From: Phytoseiulus persimilis
Lineage: Eukaryota; Arthropoda; Arachnida; Mesostigmata; Phytoseiidae
NCBI GenBank assembly: GCA_037576195.1
Contig: CM075101.1
Span: 31,496,001 to 31,560,000, forward strand
Reading direction: 5' to 3'
DNA length: 64,000 nt
Shown: positions 1 to 11,196 of the stretch, piece by piece
Numbering within the stretch: the first letter of the stretch is position 1
How the letters are laid out: each line of letters opens with the position of its first letter
The notes under the pieces: generated by a model
The model's input: the letters and a program-made list of their open reading frames with translations, nothing else
The model's database searches: none
Told to the model about the DNA's origin: nothing
Made by a program: the position numbers and the translations under genes

Positions 1-3000
1 AGCACTCTGAGCGCTATGCCGGTTGGCCGTGCCGAGTTGGCGGGGATGTTTGTGCCGCCAGCCGAGATTGCAACGGGTAATATTTTCTTATTAATTTATA
101 AAGCAAACAGTCACTGCGTCCGGGCAAGAGCAAGGGAACAAGCCCAAGAAGGATGACAAAGACGATCGGTGATTTATGGAACGGTCACAGAATAGCACTC
201 GGCCTCTAGCCGTGCTTCTCGTTGGCCGAAAGAAGCAACGGCCATTCCTCTGTGAGGTACGACGTTCGTTCATCCATTGCTCCCGGTCGTGGTTAGGTTT
301 GCTGCCCCCGTTCGGTGGCATGTTCCTGCTTCATATTATTACGGCCATCAGGGAACGTATTTAGTGGGACGCTGTCGTCGTCGTTGATGCTGCTGGTGCA
401 CGCTGCCAGTTTGCCAGACAACATCTCTTCGAGGAATAATGACCGAGACTGTAAGGCCACATTTATAAGCACGCACTTGTCTTGGTTGGCGTCGAGATAT
501 CAGAGACGCTCCGGGACACAGGTCCGAGCTCTCGCTTCTCGAACCAGACCCGGCGCTGGAGAATCCGGGGACTCTCGCGGAATCACCTTCTATTGAATTA
601 TCATATTGCGGACCAACGTTCTGCGCTCCTCGTTTCCGGCAGCGCTTTTTCCGCGTTTCCACTCGTTCGTCGGCCGCGTCTCCCGCTTCAATCTAGGTCT
701 AATGCGGTTGTGGCTTCAGGGGAAACGCACGCCCGCCTTCATGTGAGGCATCTCTCGCCGACAAAGTATTTGAATTCCAACGCTAATGAAGGACCTCGAC
801 GCTCGGTCCGCTGGACGTGCACCCGATCCCAAGGCGAAAGTCGGATGCCTTCGAGGATGTTGAATCCTCGCGAAACCCTTTGTAATATTGTTTGGAGCAT
901 CTGGGCTCTCCGACTCGACACAGTATCCACTCCGCCGCCTGGCGAAGCTGGTTTTGGGAGCAACGATTATACCGATGAAGCGGGCGGGCGGCCGGCCGGC
1001 CATCTGTGGCAGAACTCGGAGAAGCCTCGGCCAGTGAGGAGGCGAGAGGCGTGTGCAACAAAACGAGGAGAATCTCTGCTGGAAGCAGTGGTCCCAAGGC
1101 CGCCGTATGCTCACAAATCACTTCGGGCTCTCTTTCCTTTCGCCGTCGTCCATTTGCTCGAGTCGAGCGGTCCCCAGCTTTTGTTCGTTTGCCTCCTTCC
1201 TCCCTATTCTTCCGATAGGCTGGAAGAGCGAATTAGGTTCGCTTCCCAACGACCGCGATCCCCGACGGCGGCCCACTCGACCAGTCCCAATGATTTCTTC
1301 GTTCAAGAAATTCGGAAACAGTGAACCAGAGCAGACCTGGACGAAAGTAACTCAGGAACTGCGAAGCAGCCAAGCCGGTATTCCCTATGAAGGAGGAGGC
1401 AGGCCGTTTGCTGCGACCGTTGGCTTGTTGCGGAGAGCAAACTTGCAGTGATCCGTCACTCACTCTGCCGCCGCCGCCGCCACCGCCGTCATTGCTATCT
1501 CGAATCGGGTGAGCCGAGGAACGCTTTCGGCTCGGTCGGCGCGAATGCAAGGACTGTTGCTGGTCGCCGAATCGTGCTCACGGACCTCGACGCGGCTGCG
1601 GATTCGGATCCCGCGGCGGTTACCAGGAGCACTGACAGGTCGGCGAGTTCCTCTCGCTGGCAAGACTTCTGGAAAGAGTTCCCAGAAAGGTGGCAGGAGA
1701 AGCGGGCTGGGCACTTCCGGCGTTGGACGGGAGAACAGCAGCAGCAGCGGCGGCAGGGAGAACAACGAGAGCGACAGCTACGACGAGCGTCACGTCAACC
1801 GATATTGTGTGCTCGACCTTCCGTTCTTTGGCCGGATGGCGGATGCGGCCGACGCGAGGTTCTTCATATCAATAACTGTCGAGGCCAGGCGCAATCTGTC
1901 AGCGCGCTAACGGGCTCCACTATCTGGTCGTCGTCGTCGTCACTGTGCTGTGTTATGCCACCATCGCTCGCTCTATTTCTTCCCTCTTGAGCGACTCTTC
2001 GGAGCTCAGAACCCAGGCCCGGGCTAGAGCGAGTTTCCTCGACGTATCTCCCTACGAGCGATGTTCTCTAGTTCGTTTCCAACTGCGGAAAAGCACGAAG
2101 TGCCGTCGTCGCGGCCAGCAACAAACCCATGAGCACTGCCATCACCGGCGGATCCCTTTTTGCGTCTGCTAGAGCCCAATTTTCCGATTTCCTCTCCCAA
2201 CTCGGTGCCGGTCTAATTCTGGTGCCTAGCCTGACCAACAGCTCGCTGCCCGTCCCGAGAACAAGACCGAGGAGCAGAGAACGAACCGGGGGGATCTCGG
2301 AATAGTGAACAAGGCGTAGGAGCAGTAGCTCCCGAGGAACCATTCTCAAAATGTCGACGACGACGACGCAACAAGACTTCCAACGCTGTTTGATGACGAC
2401 CGAAAGCAACCTCCTCTCCTTTCTAACGTATCATTACCTACAACAGGCGAAAGGATCAAAGAAAAATGACTCCTTTCTCCAACGTTGTTGAACAACGACG
2501 ACGACAAAGGAGACGGGAACCCGGAGGAGGACGAAGGGAAGCAACCGCCACAGTCACCGTCACTGCCGCCTGTACCGCTACCATCCATCCGTCCGTTCGT
2601 CTTCCTCATCCGAGTCCTACACGGTGATATTATTGAGGCTTCCCGAGCCTCCTCGCATGCCGGTAGGGCGACCTGTAGCTACCGGGACATGGATTTTCAA
2701 TACGGTTCTCTCTTGTTTCCATCTCGGGGATCCATTCTTCGGAGGCTTTCGGAACGAGTGACCTCGAGCGCGAGGACGCCACAGGCGGGACGAAATCCTG
2801 GAAATTTCCCACAGTCCTCCTCCCGATTGGTCGAGAGTTTCACATGCCCACGAGCTCCTCTTCGAGCTTGGAGGCTTCGTACAGTTGACTTTCTATTCAG
2901 ACGACATCTCGAATTGAGGATTCAATGACGTCATGTGCAGAATAGTTGCTCCCCAATGGTTTCCGACTCTGCTACGGAGGGAACATACGTCCAACAGTCC

Positions 3001-4037
3001 AACGGAATCCTGCGCTCGGTCGAATCAGGCCCACCTGACCCTCATCGAATATGTGCAAAAGTCTCTCCCATCATCTTCGAGCCACATCACTGCGGAGCAA
3101 ACGACCTTGAATCGGCAAGACTGGCCAGTGGTGATGAGACAGGAGAGCTGCAAAAATGCAACACAAACCCCTGGAACTCCTCTCGGGCTCACTCGCGAGG
3201 GTGGCCGAAGGTGGCAGCTGAGAATGGGGCTGGGCAATTCCGCTGCGACGTGAATTCCAGATCGCGGGGAGAACGGTTGTTTTTATTTCGAGCTCGTTCC
3301 CTCCAACACAGCTCGGATCGAATGGATGGGTCACGCCTGCCCTTGAAGCCAGGACGTTCCTCGCTTCCCTCTTCTTCGCCTTCCGTGGCTCGCGTCGATG
3401 CACTTAGATCTGTCGGAAGTGTTCCGTCGAACAACAAGGAAGTAAGAACAGAGCGGGCCGAGGCAAAAAATCTAGGGAGCTATACCAAACAACGTCCTCG
3501 AGCACATCGTCCGCATGTGCCGATCTCTGAGTTTCAAGAGGTGAACCGTCCCCCGCAGGATCCGCTCGTGTCTGGCGGGTCGCTCCTCAGAAACCGCAGA
3601 CAACTTCGAGGGTCTTGCGCCGGCGCTATCAGAGGTGCGTTGAGAAGACGTTGGTCGTTAATCGAGTTCGGTTCGTGAACGCCGGCCGTTGAACTCCGCG
3701 CCAATCAAAAGTCTGTCCTCGATTTTGTGGTCCATGCGTCCCGTCTCCCTGCCTCTGGTTGCGGGATCGAGCTGAGTGTGGCGCCCTTCAGCAGGGAGAA
3801 TGCGCTGCATTCGAAGACGTGAGCCAGTGGACTCTAGCGTTCGTTCCGCTGTGGAGATGCACTGGAAAATCGTACGAGACGCCCTCTCCATTCACAACCG
3901 CCGCCGGCAGCCCCACGAAGACCGCGATCACGCAGGGCTAGCGTCATTCTAGCAGACGGAGCGATCACCAGGCCGGTCGAACGGCCAACCAGCTGCTTAC
4001 GCCCATCGTAGAGCAGTTCTGGGGATGTTTGTGTTGG
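1..4037. other. Gene-poor GC-rich stretch
   Basis: I see no supportable gene here. Open frames exist on both strands, including a 280-codon one at 482-1324, but their products have no recognisable domain and are rich in Arg, Ser and Pro, as GC-rich non-coding DNA gives. There is a short AT-rich pocket at 77-104. Triplet runs lie at about 1466-1489 (GCC/ACC), 1737-1756 (AGC/GGC), 1926-1940 (GTC) and 2353-2367 (GAC). Confidence 0.5.
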
Positions 4038-4070
4038 CGGTCGGTCGGTCGAGCGAGCGAGCGAGCGAGC
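4038..4070. repeat. Tetranucleotide microsatellite (GGTC then GAGC)
   Basis: About three units of GGTC pass directly into about five units of GAGC. The unit length stays at four while the motif changes. The same habit recurs at 8931, 36131, 43948, 51327 and 61701. Confidence 0.85.
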
Positions 4071-5830
4071 AAAACTGCCCCCGTCCTCCCTGTGTCCCGT
4101 TACTGAAGGCCCGAAGGCACGCCGCGTTAATTAGGCCCAGACTGAGAGCGAGCCGGTCCACCACCACGCGACCGGCCAAGCGGCTAGATAAGGATTGCAC
4201 AGCGCTCTATGCAACTAATATTATTACTTCCCTCGTTTCTCGGCGGTCGCCCTTCAAGCATCGCAATGAAACGCTCGATCCGACATTAGGCGTGGAGCCG
4301 ATAACGATCGCGAGAGAGACAGAGAACAATTATTAGCGCAGCGGAATCGGCCGCGGGAAGAGTTTGCCACAAGCTCTGTTTAAAGTCTAGCAGAGCCTGA
4401 GAATAAGGCTGAAGTCATTTTCACGTCGAATTCCCGACAGTAATCCTTCGCTGCTGCTTGCGATGCTGCCGCCGACCGACGGCCTCGAGCCGACCGACGC
4501 TAATCCTGTGGGCCGACCGTCAGCTCCTTCGTACGTCCCGCCGTCCACCCGCCGCAGCCGATGCGGGAAGCTATCTCCAAGTGTAATTGCTGAGAGCTAT
4601 CGACTATAGGAAGAAAAGATAACTTCTTCCCCGGTTTTGTCTTGGCGGCCGGAGCTCATCCCATGCAGTAGGTGGCTGGCAACTAGGCGGCTCCGACCCG
4701 GTGATCGAACACCTTTTCTCCGCTCCTACACAGCCTTCACATGTTCGATAGAAACCGGGGCGGGACACGGGTGCTCGAGGGGCCGGTGACGAGCTCCGGC
4801 TCAGTTGTTGTTGATGTTTGTTGCTGGGACCAGCACACTCAGGAAGCGGCGGAGAACATATTGGGACTGCGGCTGCTGCTGCTGCACTGAACGACACAGA
4901 TATTTCACTGTAGTCGGTTTGTAGCCTCCGCAGTCTTTGTCCCTCGTGCCACTCATACAAGACCCAGCCTACCCGACGGTCGCTCCCACCCGCAGGCAGG
5001 GCGGACGGGCGGCCGGCCGGCCCTGCCGACCCCGGCGTGTCTTGCTCCCGTTTCTTCTCCACGAGGACCATTCAGACGTTTTGGCGCTTCGCAAAAAAAG
5101 ACCTCTAGAGTTGAAGTGAGGACGAACCGAGGGTTGAGACGGGAACGATGGGAGACCTTTACTTTGGGGACCAACGGCGCGCCGCCACTTCGCTCTCCCC
5201 TCGTCCGGGTGCCGGCAGCGACCCTCACCAACGCGGGTCCCACCGAACACGACAGAGAGGCGGACAAAATGAAATTTTTAAACTTTGCCGCCCCATAGAC
5301 TTGCATTGTCATCCTTCCTCGCGGAGGGGTCGAAATGTCGGCCGCGTTGCTGACTTTTTCTTTTTTCCCTGCTCTTGTGCAGCCAGCACGGAGCTGCTTC
5401 CTTGCTGTGCGTGTCTGTCGGTTGGATGGCGCCCCGCTCTCCCGGAATCCATCTATGTATGTGCCGTGTATGTAGTTTTCCTCTGAGGTTTAATCCTGGC
5501 CCAGGGCGCATCAGCTGCACGTCTCGGAGAACAAGATCAATGAGATAGATCAGATCTTTATTGATTTACCTCATCGTTGTCCTGGGGTGCTCCTCCGGCA
5601 CCATCAATGTCATCAGCGGAGTCGTGCTAGAGCGCCCGTGGGCCTCTCCTGAGTGACATGCAAGAGGGATTTGTGCTCTTCCAGGCATTCAGTCGGCCTG
5701 CATGCCCCGAGGCTCGAACGAAATGCTGCCGAGTGCCCGGAAGGAACTTTCTTCCTCGAGTCGGAAAAGGCCCGCAGCTCTCTCCTGAAGGTGCTCATTG
5801 GTTCGGGCGCGATGGGCCCGGAGTCGCCGG

Positions 5831-5871
5831 GTCGTCGTGCTCGGGTCGTCGTGCTCGAGTCGTCGGGTCAC
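5831..5871. repeat. 14-bp short tandem repeat, about three units
   Basis: The unit GTCGTCGTGCTCGG starts at 5831 and repeats at 5845 with one change (final A). A third, degraded unit starts at 5859. Itself GTC-rich, it probably grew from a simple triplet run. Confidence 0.7.
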
Positions 5872-8066
5872 CGTCGGGGAGCTCACGCTCCAAGACCAAC
5901 CTCCACGAGGAGTTACATCCGAGGACGGCGTCAGCGCAGAACAGCGCGGCAAAGGATTCTCGGGAGAGTGCGCTATCCGAATGCTCGCGATGAAACCAGG
6001 ATCAAGCACCGAGCTGCCGCTGCTCACGCTGAGACGCTCTGTAGGACGCAGGACGAAGCAGATGAAACAGAGAGAGAAAGATGCGAGCAGGACAGGGAAT
6101 CGAACGAGCGAACCTGTTATTTCCGACGTGGTCGGCAGGACTCGTTTGGTTATTTTTAACACTGTAATTACGTGCTGGCCTGCTCGGTGAGATTGTGGGT
6201 TATTGGTGTCCTCCCCCATCCGCCGGCGTTTCCCCTCCTCTCCTCTAGCCGCTCAAATTGGAACATTCTTGAATCGAATTCCGCTCCAAGATATTCGCAA
6301 TCTCGTTATATCAGGTCGGAGAGGCCCTCCACTCCGCTAGGTACTCAGCGTTCGGCGAAAACGACACTTCTCCGAGCCCACTAATTCTATCGCCGATGCA
6401 TTTCTTCTATGAGCTGGTCGGAGCGACGACGGAACGGAAGTCGGCGTTTGTATTCATGAGCGCGCCGTCGCGCCCTGTTGCCTGGAGAATTCGCGGACTC
6501 TGGACACAAACCATCACGAAGTATTGAGGTCATGGCTCATCGTCCTTCCGCCGCCGCCGTTCGCTCACGACGACGATCCCTTCCAACGTATCCACCACCC
6601 ACCCGTCGCGATAGGCGGAAAACGAGTCAGAAAGAGTTCGATGATCATGATTGTCATCATATCGGGTAGGAGGAGGAGTTTAGAGTCGAAGCAAATGTTC
6701 AGAGTTCCCGGAGCGGAGAAGGAAAAGCGGAGCCGGGGGAGAAGCGCTTTGATTTATCTGAGTTCGTTTGGGCATCGGTTGAGTCTGGCTCGGTTCCGCA
6801 TCATCGCTCCCGTACGTAGCAATGATGCAGTACCACTATAACGGTCGCAATTTCGAGGAGATAACCAACCGAGAGTGAACGAGATAGCGCGGGGGAAACT
6901 TGAATCAAACGACCGCCCCGCTATATATAGACGAACAAGAAGAAGGAGGAGAAACTAAACGATGATGACTTTTCCATGGTTTTCGACTGCGAGACGAGAC
7001 GGAACGTGAGTGTGCACCAAGGGTGCGCCTGGCTAGAGGAGAATTTCCCGAGGCGGAAAGGGGGGGGGGAGCACCTCGCACCCCATGAGGGATAGATTAG
7101 ACAATAGGAGCGGGTGTGTGTTCCATCCAACACGGAACGAACAGAACGCAACGAGCAGAATCACCAGCATCGATTGAACAAACAGTGAACCGAGCTTGGT
7201 TGACTGCCCGCCCGCCCGCTCGTCCAGCCGGCGGCTCGTCTCTCCCCTTGCCAGTCCGCTTGTAACCTTATCGTTGCAATAGCGGCAACTGGACCCGCAG
7301 CAGCAGCGGCAGTATGGCGCTCATCCTAATTTCATTTGTCTATTCCGCCCGATGGAGCTCAGTGAGAAGTAAGCAAGAGTGAGCTCGGCCAGGCGGGCGG
7401 GCGGGCGAAAGATAGAAGGCCAGCGACTCCACTCTGCTGTGAGACGTCCCGTTGGGATTCGGACGCTGTTCGTTCGTGGGTTCGTTTGTCGGGTGGCAAG
7501 CACGCTGCGAGCCGAGCGCTGGCGAACTCCTTCCCCGGCAGCGAGTAACCTCGTGCCTTTCACTCGACTCGGCTGGGGGGATATCGACTGTCCATGAGCA
7601 GCGAGACCTGCCGTACCCTTTCGATGCGAGTCTGCCTTAGTCTGCTCGGGATCTGGCTGATTGACCTACGGCGGTGTGGCTCTCAATCAAGACCGCGGAG
7701 ATCGTCCGTGGCCGCAGCGAAATCGGCGGAACTGGCGGTCATCGCTCGGAGCCCTTCCAAGACGAGTCCTCGAAGCTCGAACAAGGCATGGGGATGGAAC
7801 AATCTCGCCAGCAGAGCTGATTCTGGCTTCTTGCTTCCATTCGGACCGGAATTTCACCGAACCGGCAACCCGAATGAACCGCAGCAGAACGAAAAATGGT
7901 CAGAAGTGGTCTACGACGTGCAGTAGATAATATTTTCAAGGATGGAACCGCTGAGCTGGTCCATGATGCATCACGACACCATCAATCACGACGTTTGAGC
8001 TCCTTAGATCTCTCCGATTCCTTCCTGGTCTTCAGTCCGGAATCGTGTTCGTTGACCGTCCGTCCT

Positions 8067-8078
8067 CCCCCCCCCCCC
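8067..8078. repeat. Poly(C) tract, 12 bases
   Basis: Twelve consecutive C on the plus strand inside a wider pyrimidine stretch (about 8064-8085). Confidence 0.9.
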
Positions 8079-8930
8079 TCCCCCTGTTTCGGAGGCGCCT
8101 TCTGTGCGGTTTTAATCCCGACACCGCTGGAGCTCAGGAGTTAAGCGACACGCTGCGGTCTTTCTCGTGGAGAGCTCACAAGGACAGTTTTACCCTCAGT
8201 TTCTCCATTTCGCTCGCTCCAGCGGCGTTCCGCTCCATCGTCGGTCGGGTTCTGCCACTGGGTGGGGGCATCGTCATTTGGGTCGGGCGCTTCGTTTCAA
8301 TGACACGGCGATGACGTTCAAAAGATCTGACAAACGATCCGCGCAGACCGTTTTCCTCCGGCAAGCTCGAACAATCCCCGCGTCCTCAGATCCAGTTTCT
8401 CCTCGTCCCTCTGCGCCCTCGTCCCCTGGCTCGCTCGCCCGCTCATCGGTCTATCCAAGCGGTCGGCAGACGCACAAAGAGAACCGGAAGACAATGCGAA
8501 CCTTCGCCGGCCCGCCTGCCTGCCCGCCGGTTGAACCCAACTGGAGACTAGTCCTCAGTTTTTGTCTCGGTTACCGACTTGTTTGCTGACTCAGTGAGCT
8601 CCTACCCCTGTCGTCGGTCCGTCCGTTCGTGGTCCTCCACAGATCGGAGCTCCGACACCACCTCTGCGAACGGCACTCCTCGAACCTCGTTCAGGAACAC
8701 ACGACGGCTGCCATTCAATTCCGTCGAGTCAAAGCAGCGAGGCAAACGGAACATGCAATCGACATCAATGGCTGCGGTGTAAGCATGCAGCGATGGTGTA
8801 GAGTATCTCGGACACCGTTCCTTCAGCTGGCCGCTCCATCTGTCAATGATGAGTAGCAGCAGCGTGAGTGGAAACAGTAGTAGCTGTTGTAGGAGAAGCA
8901 GCAAAAAGAGGGGGCGATCATTTTTTCTCT

Positions 8931-8984
8931 GACCGACCACCACCGACCGACCGAGCGACCGACTGACTGAATGACCGACTGAGT
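8931..8984. repeat. Degenerate GACC/GACT tetranucleotide repeat
   Basis: A 54-base stretch with strict four-base spacing of GAC, units alternating GACC, GAGC, GACT and GAAT. It looks like an old, drifting microsatellite. Confidence 0.8.
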
Positions 8985-11153
8985 CAGCTTTATCGATGAT
9001 GAGGCATGGCTGTGAGGATTAAGTGCACACGGCTGCGCCCTCCCCGCCAAAGAAGGTCTACGAGCCAGTTCCCTCTCTCGATTCCTCCCGACGATCTCGG
9101 TCCGATCCAGACCGTCGTCGTCATTGCTCACTCGGCCAGCCGGCTGCACATGCATGAGGTATTTGTCTCCCGGCATATTACGGATTATGGTATTACTGTC
9201 AAACATTCACTAGCTGGCCATCGCGGAGATTATTGAGCCGGCGAATCGTTGGTCAAAACCTATCGACGACGACGACGACCACCAACACTGCCATGCTCAA
9301 CCGAATCAGGATTACCCCCCGTTTCCTGTTCCCCTCACTGAAGACTAACTGCTACACGTCGGTCCGGCGCTCGGCCCGCCGATGGCAGGAAGTAGGCCGC
9401 CAGGGCAAGGCGGAATCGGGAGGAGGAAGCTGGATAAATGAGAGCCGTTTTCCTTGTTCTGTGTTCGTTGTCGTCTACTCTGGCGGGCTGCTTCTACTTT
9501 TGCGATGGAGAGGTAGGTGGCGGCAGCAACACCGGCAGAGACAACAAGTCGTACGTGGAGACAAACGCGGTATAGAACGGAGATGCCGATGGCGCAGGTG
9601 ACAGCGGACATGATGAAATATTAGCCAACTCATGAGGCTGCATTGGAGCCCCGTTGTAGTTGACACTGTCGACGACGTCGCAGCCGCCGCTGTCCTATCT
9701 CACTGGTCGCTGGCGCGCACGGGCCGAGTTGGTACCTCGTCGTCGCTCCGTTCTGTAATGGGAACCGCCTACCTTATCACCCGGTGGAATATGCGAGCGC
9801 TAGTAGTAATGGTGGTCCGATCAGCGATGCGGGTCTAGCCGGCTCGTCATCCAGACATGCGTGATGTCCTTCCCGCGCCCACGGTCAGCCGCCGACTACG
9901 CAAAAAGCTCGGTTGACACTCCTCCTCAGCGGTGCGCCCCTCCGACGTCCCCTCTTTCGGGCGCCGCCGTAGAGGTGGTGTGTTATCAAATTGGTGGCCA
10001 CCATGATGGACACACAGGCCTGTGCAGACCCATGGAGGCCATGTTGGATATCACACATTCTCGCTGGAGCCATCGCTCCCCGCGCGCGGGCTCGAAATCA
10101 GTTCGGCTCGGAGGGAACACAGCTGATTATTGGGTGCTATCGGGTTTGAACAAGATCGATTGTTTCCACGGAAATTCTCGGCCACATCGATATTCCGCAA
10201 CTGTAGGATCCCACAAACTGATAACGGGTTGCCGGCGAGTTCAACCGTTTCACCGTGCGTCGCTCGGCGCACGAAGGATCCGATACTTCGCAGCGAGTTT
10301 CTCTGGGCCAGTGTTCAAGAAACCACGCAGGATTCATCTCGCCTCGGATTCTTCCTTCCCTCCTGGAATTTGTATTCCCTCGGCAAAACTCCTCAAAAAG
10401 GATACCCCAACAGGAACCGAATCGTTAAACGGAGAGGTTAACAGACGCGATCGTTAATCAATAAGATAAACTCCTGGAGAACGGTGGTTCGATAGCTCGG
10501 CTGTTTTCCTCCTATCTATTTCTCTCTTCGGGAGCAATTGTGTGTCGAGCCCGCGGCTAGGAAGCAAGCGTGCCGGGGGCCCCGCTCGTAAGACGGTCGG
10601 GAAGGAACGGAGAGCGTTTCGCCAACCACCTCGGACCCTCCTCCTGAAGTGTTACTTTTGAGCTGTCCCTCTCTCGAGCGGTCCGCGTTCACCTCCACCT
10701 GAACGCCGAACGAATCGCCACCGTAATGGATCGTCATATGATGTTGCCCGAAATCGGGTGGGAGTTTGAACCCGGAGTAAAACGTAAAGCCATGTGGCTC
10801 GGCCGGCGGGAGCAGCTCATTGAGCGAGCTGATTCCTCAAGCCAGAGCCGGCCAGCTAACCCGCGTCGCTTGAGACGAAAGGAGCGAATGGGGGAGGAGC
10901 AGCAGCAGCAGCTTGCAAAAAGTGCCACTAATACGATGTGGCAGCGAGCACCACATGCCGGAACACACTGGTCGGAGATTAGAATTAAATTTCATGCAAG
11001 TGCTGCAGCTCACTCCTCTCTGACATACCTCACCCCTCAGCCGCTCCTCAAGCGGCCCTTTTCTTCTCGTTTCCAGTTCTCTCCTTTTTCCCTCCCCTCC
11101 TGCGCGGAGGGAGGAAACACTTCCCTATCCTTGGATGAGGCGAGTCAGTGGCG
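8985..11153. other. Gene-poor stretch
   Basis: No supportable gene. It holds (GAC)5 near 9265-9281 and (AGC)5 at 10898-10912. A short minus-strand frame at 9130-9206 starts with ATG and runs into a GTGAGC donor-like hexamer. It is too short, with too poor a start context, to list as a gene. Confidence 0.5.
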
Positions 11154-11196
11154 CCCCCCTCGCCGAGACGGACGGCAGCCGTCTCGGCGAGGGGGG
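11154..11196. repeat. Perfect 18-bp inverted repeat, GC-rich stem-loop
   Basis: The arm at 11154-11171 (CCCCCC then TCGCCGAGACGG) is exactly complementary to 11179-11196, leaving a 7-base spacer at 11172-11178. The second arm merges into a 12-G run (11191-11202). As DNA or RNA this would be a very stable hairpin. No reading frame or A-tail is associated. It could be a small fold-back element end, a structured RNA stem, or a local inversion made during sequencing or assembly. Confidence 0.85.

Larger units (their letters stand above)
4071..8930. other. Gene-poor stretch with triplet and homopolymer tracts
   Basis: No gene is supported. It contains (GCT)5 at 4872-4886, a 14-bp tandem repeat at 5831-5871, a ten-G run at 7060-7069, a GGGC run near 7394-7407 and a 12-C run at 8067-8078. 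A TATATATAG string lies at about 6921-6930. On the minus strand it is followed by a GC box, but no clear initiator or reading frame goes with it. Confidence 0.5.

Noticed and set aside
482..1324. 280-codon plus-strand open frame
   Set aside because: No domain, Arg/Ser/Pro-rich product, several other frames open over the same bases; consistent with GC-rich non-coding DNA.
4107..4126. Partial resemblance to miR-124 (AAGGCACGC)
   Set aside because: The match ends after about nine bases and there is no precursor hairpin.
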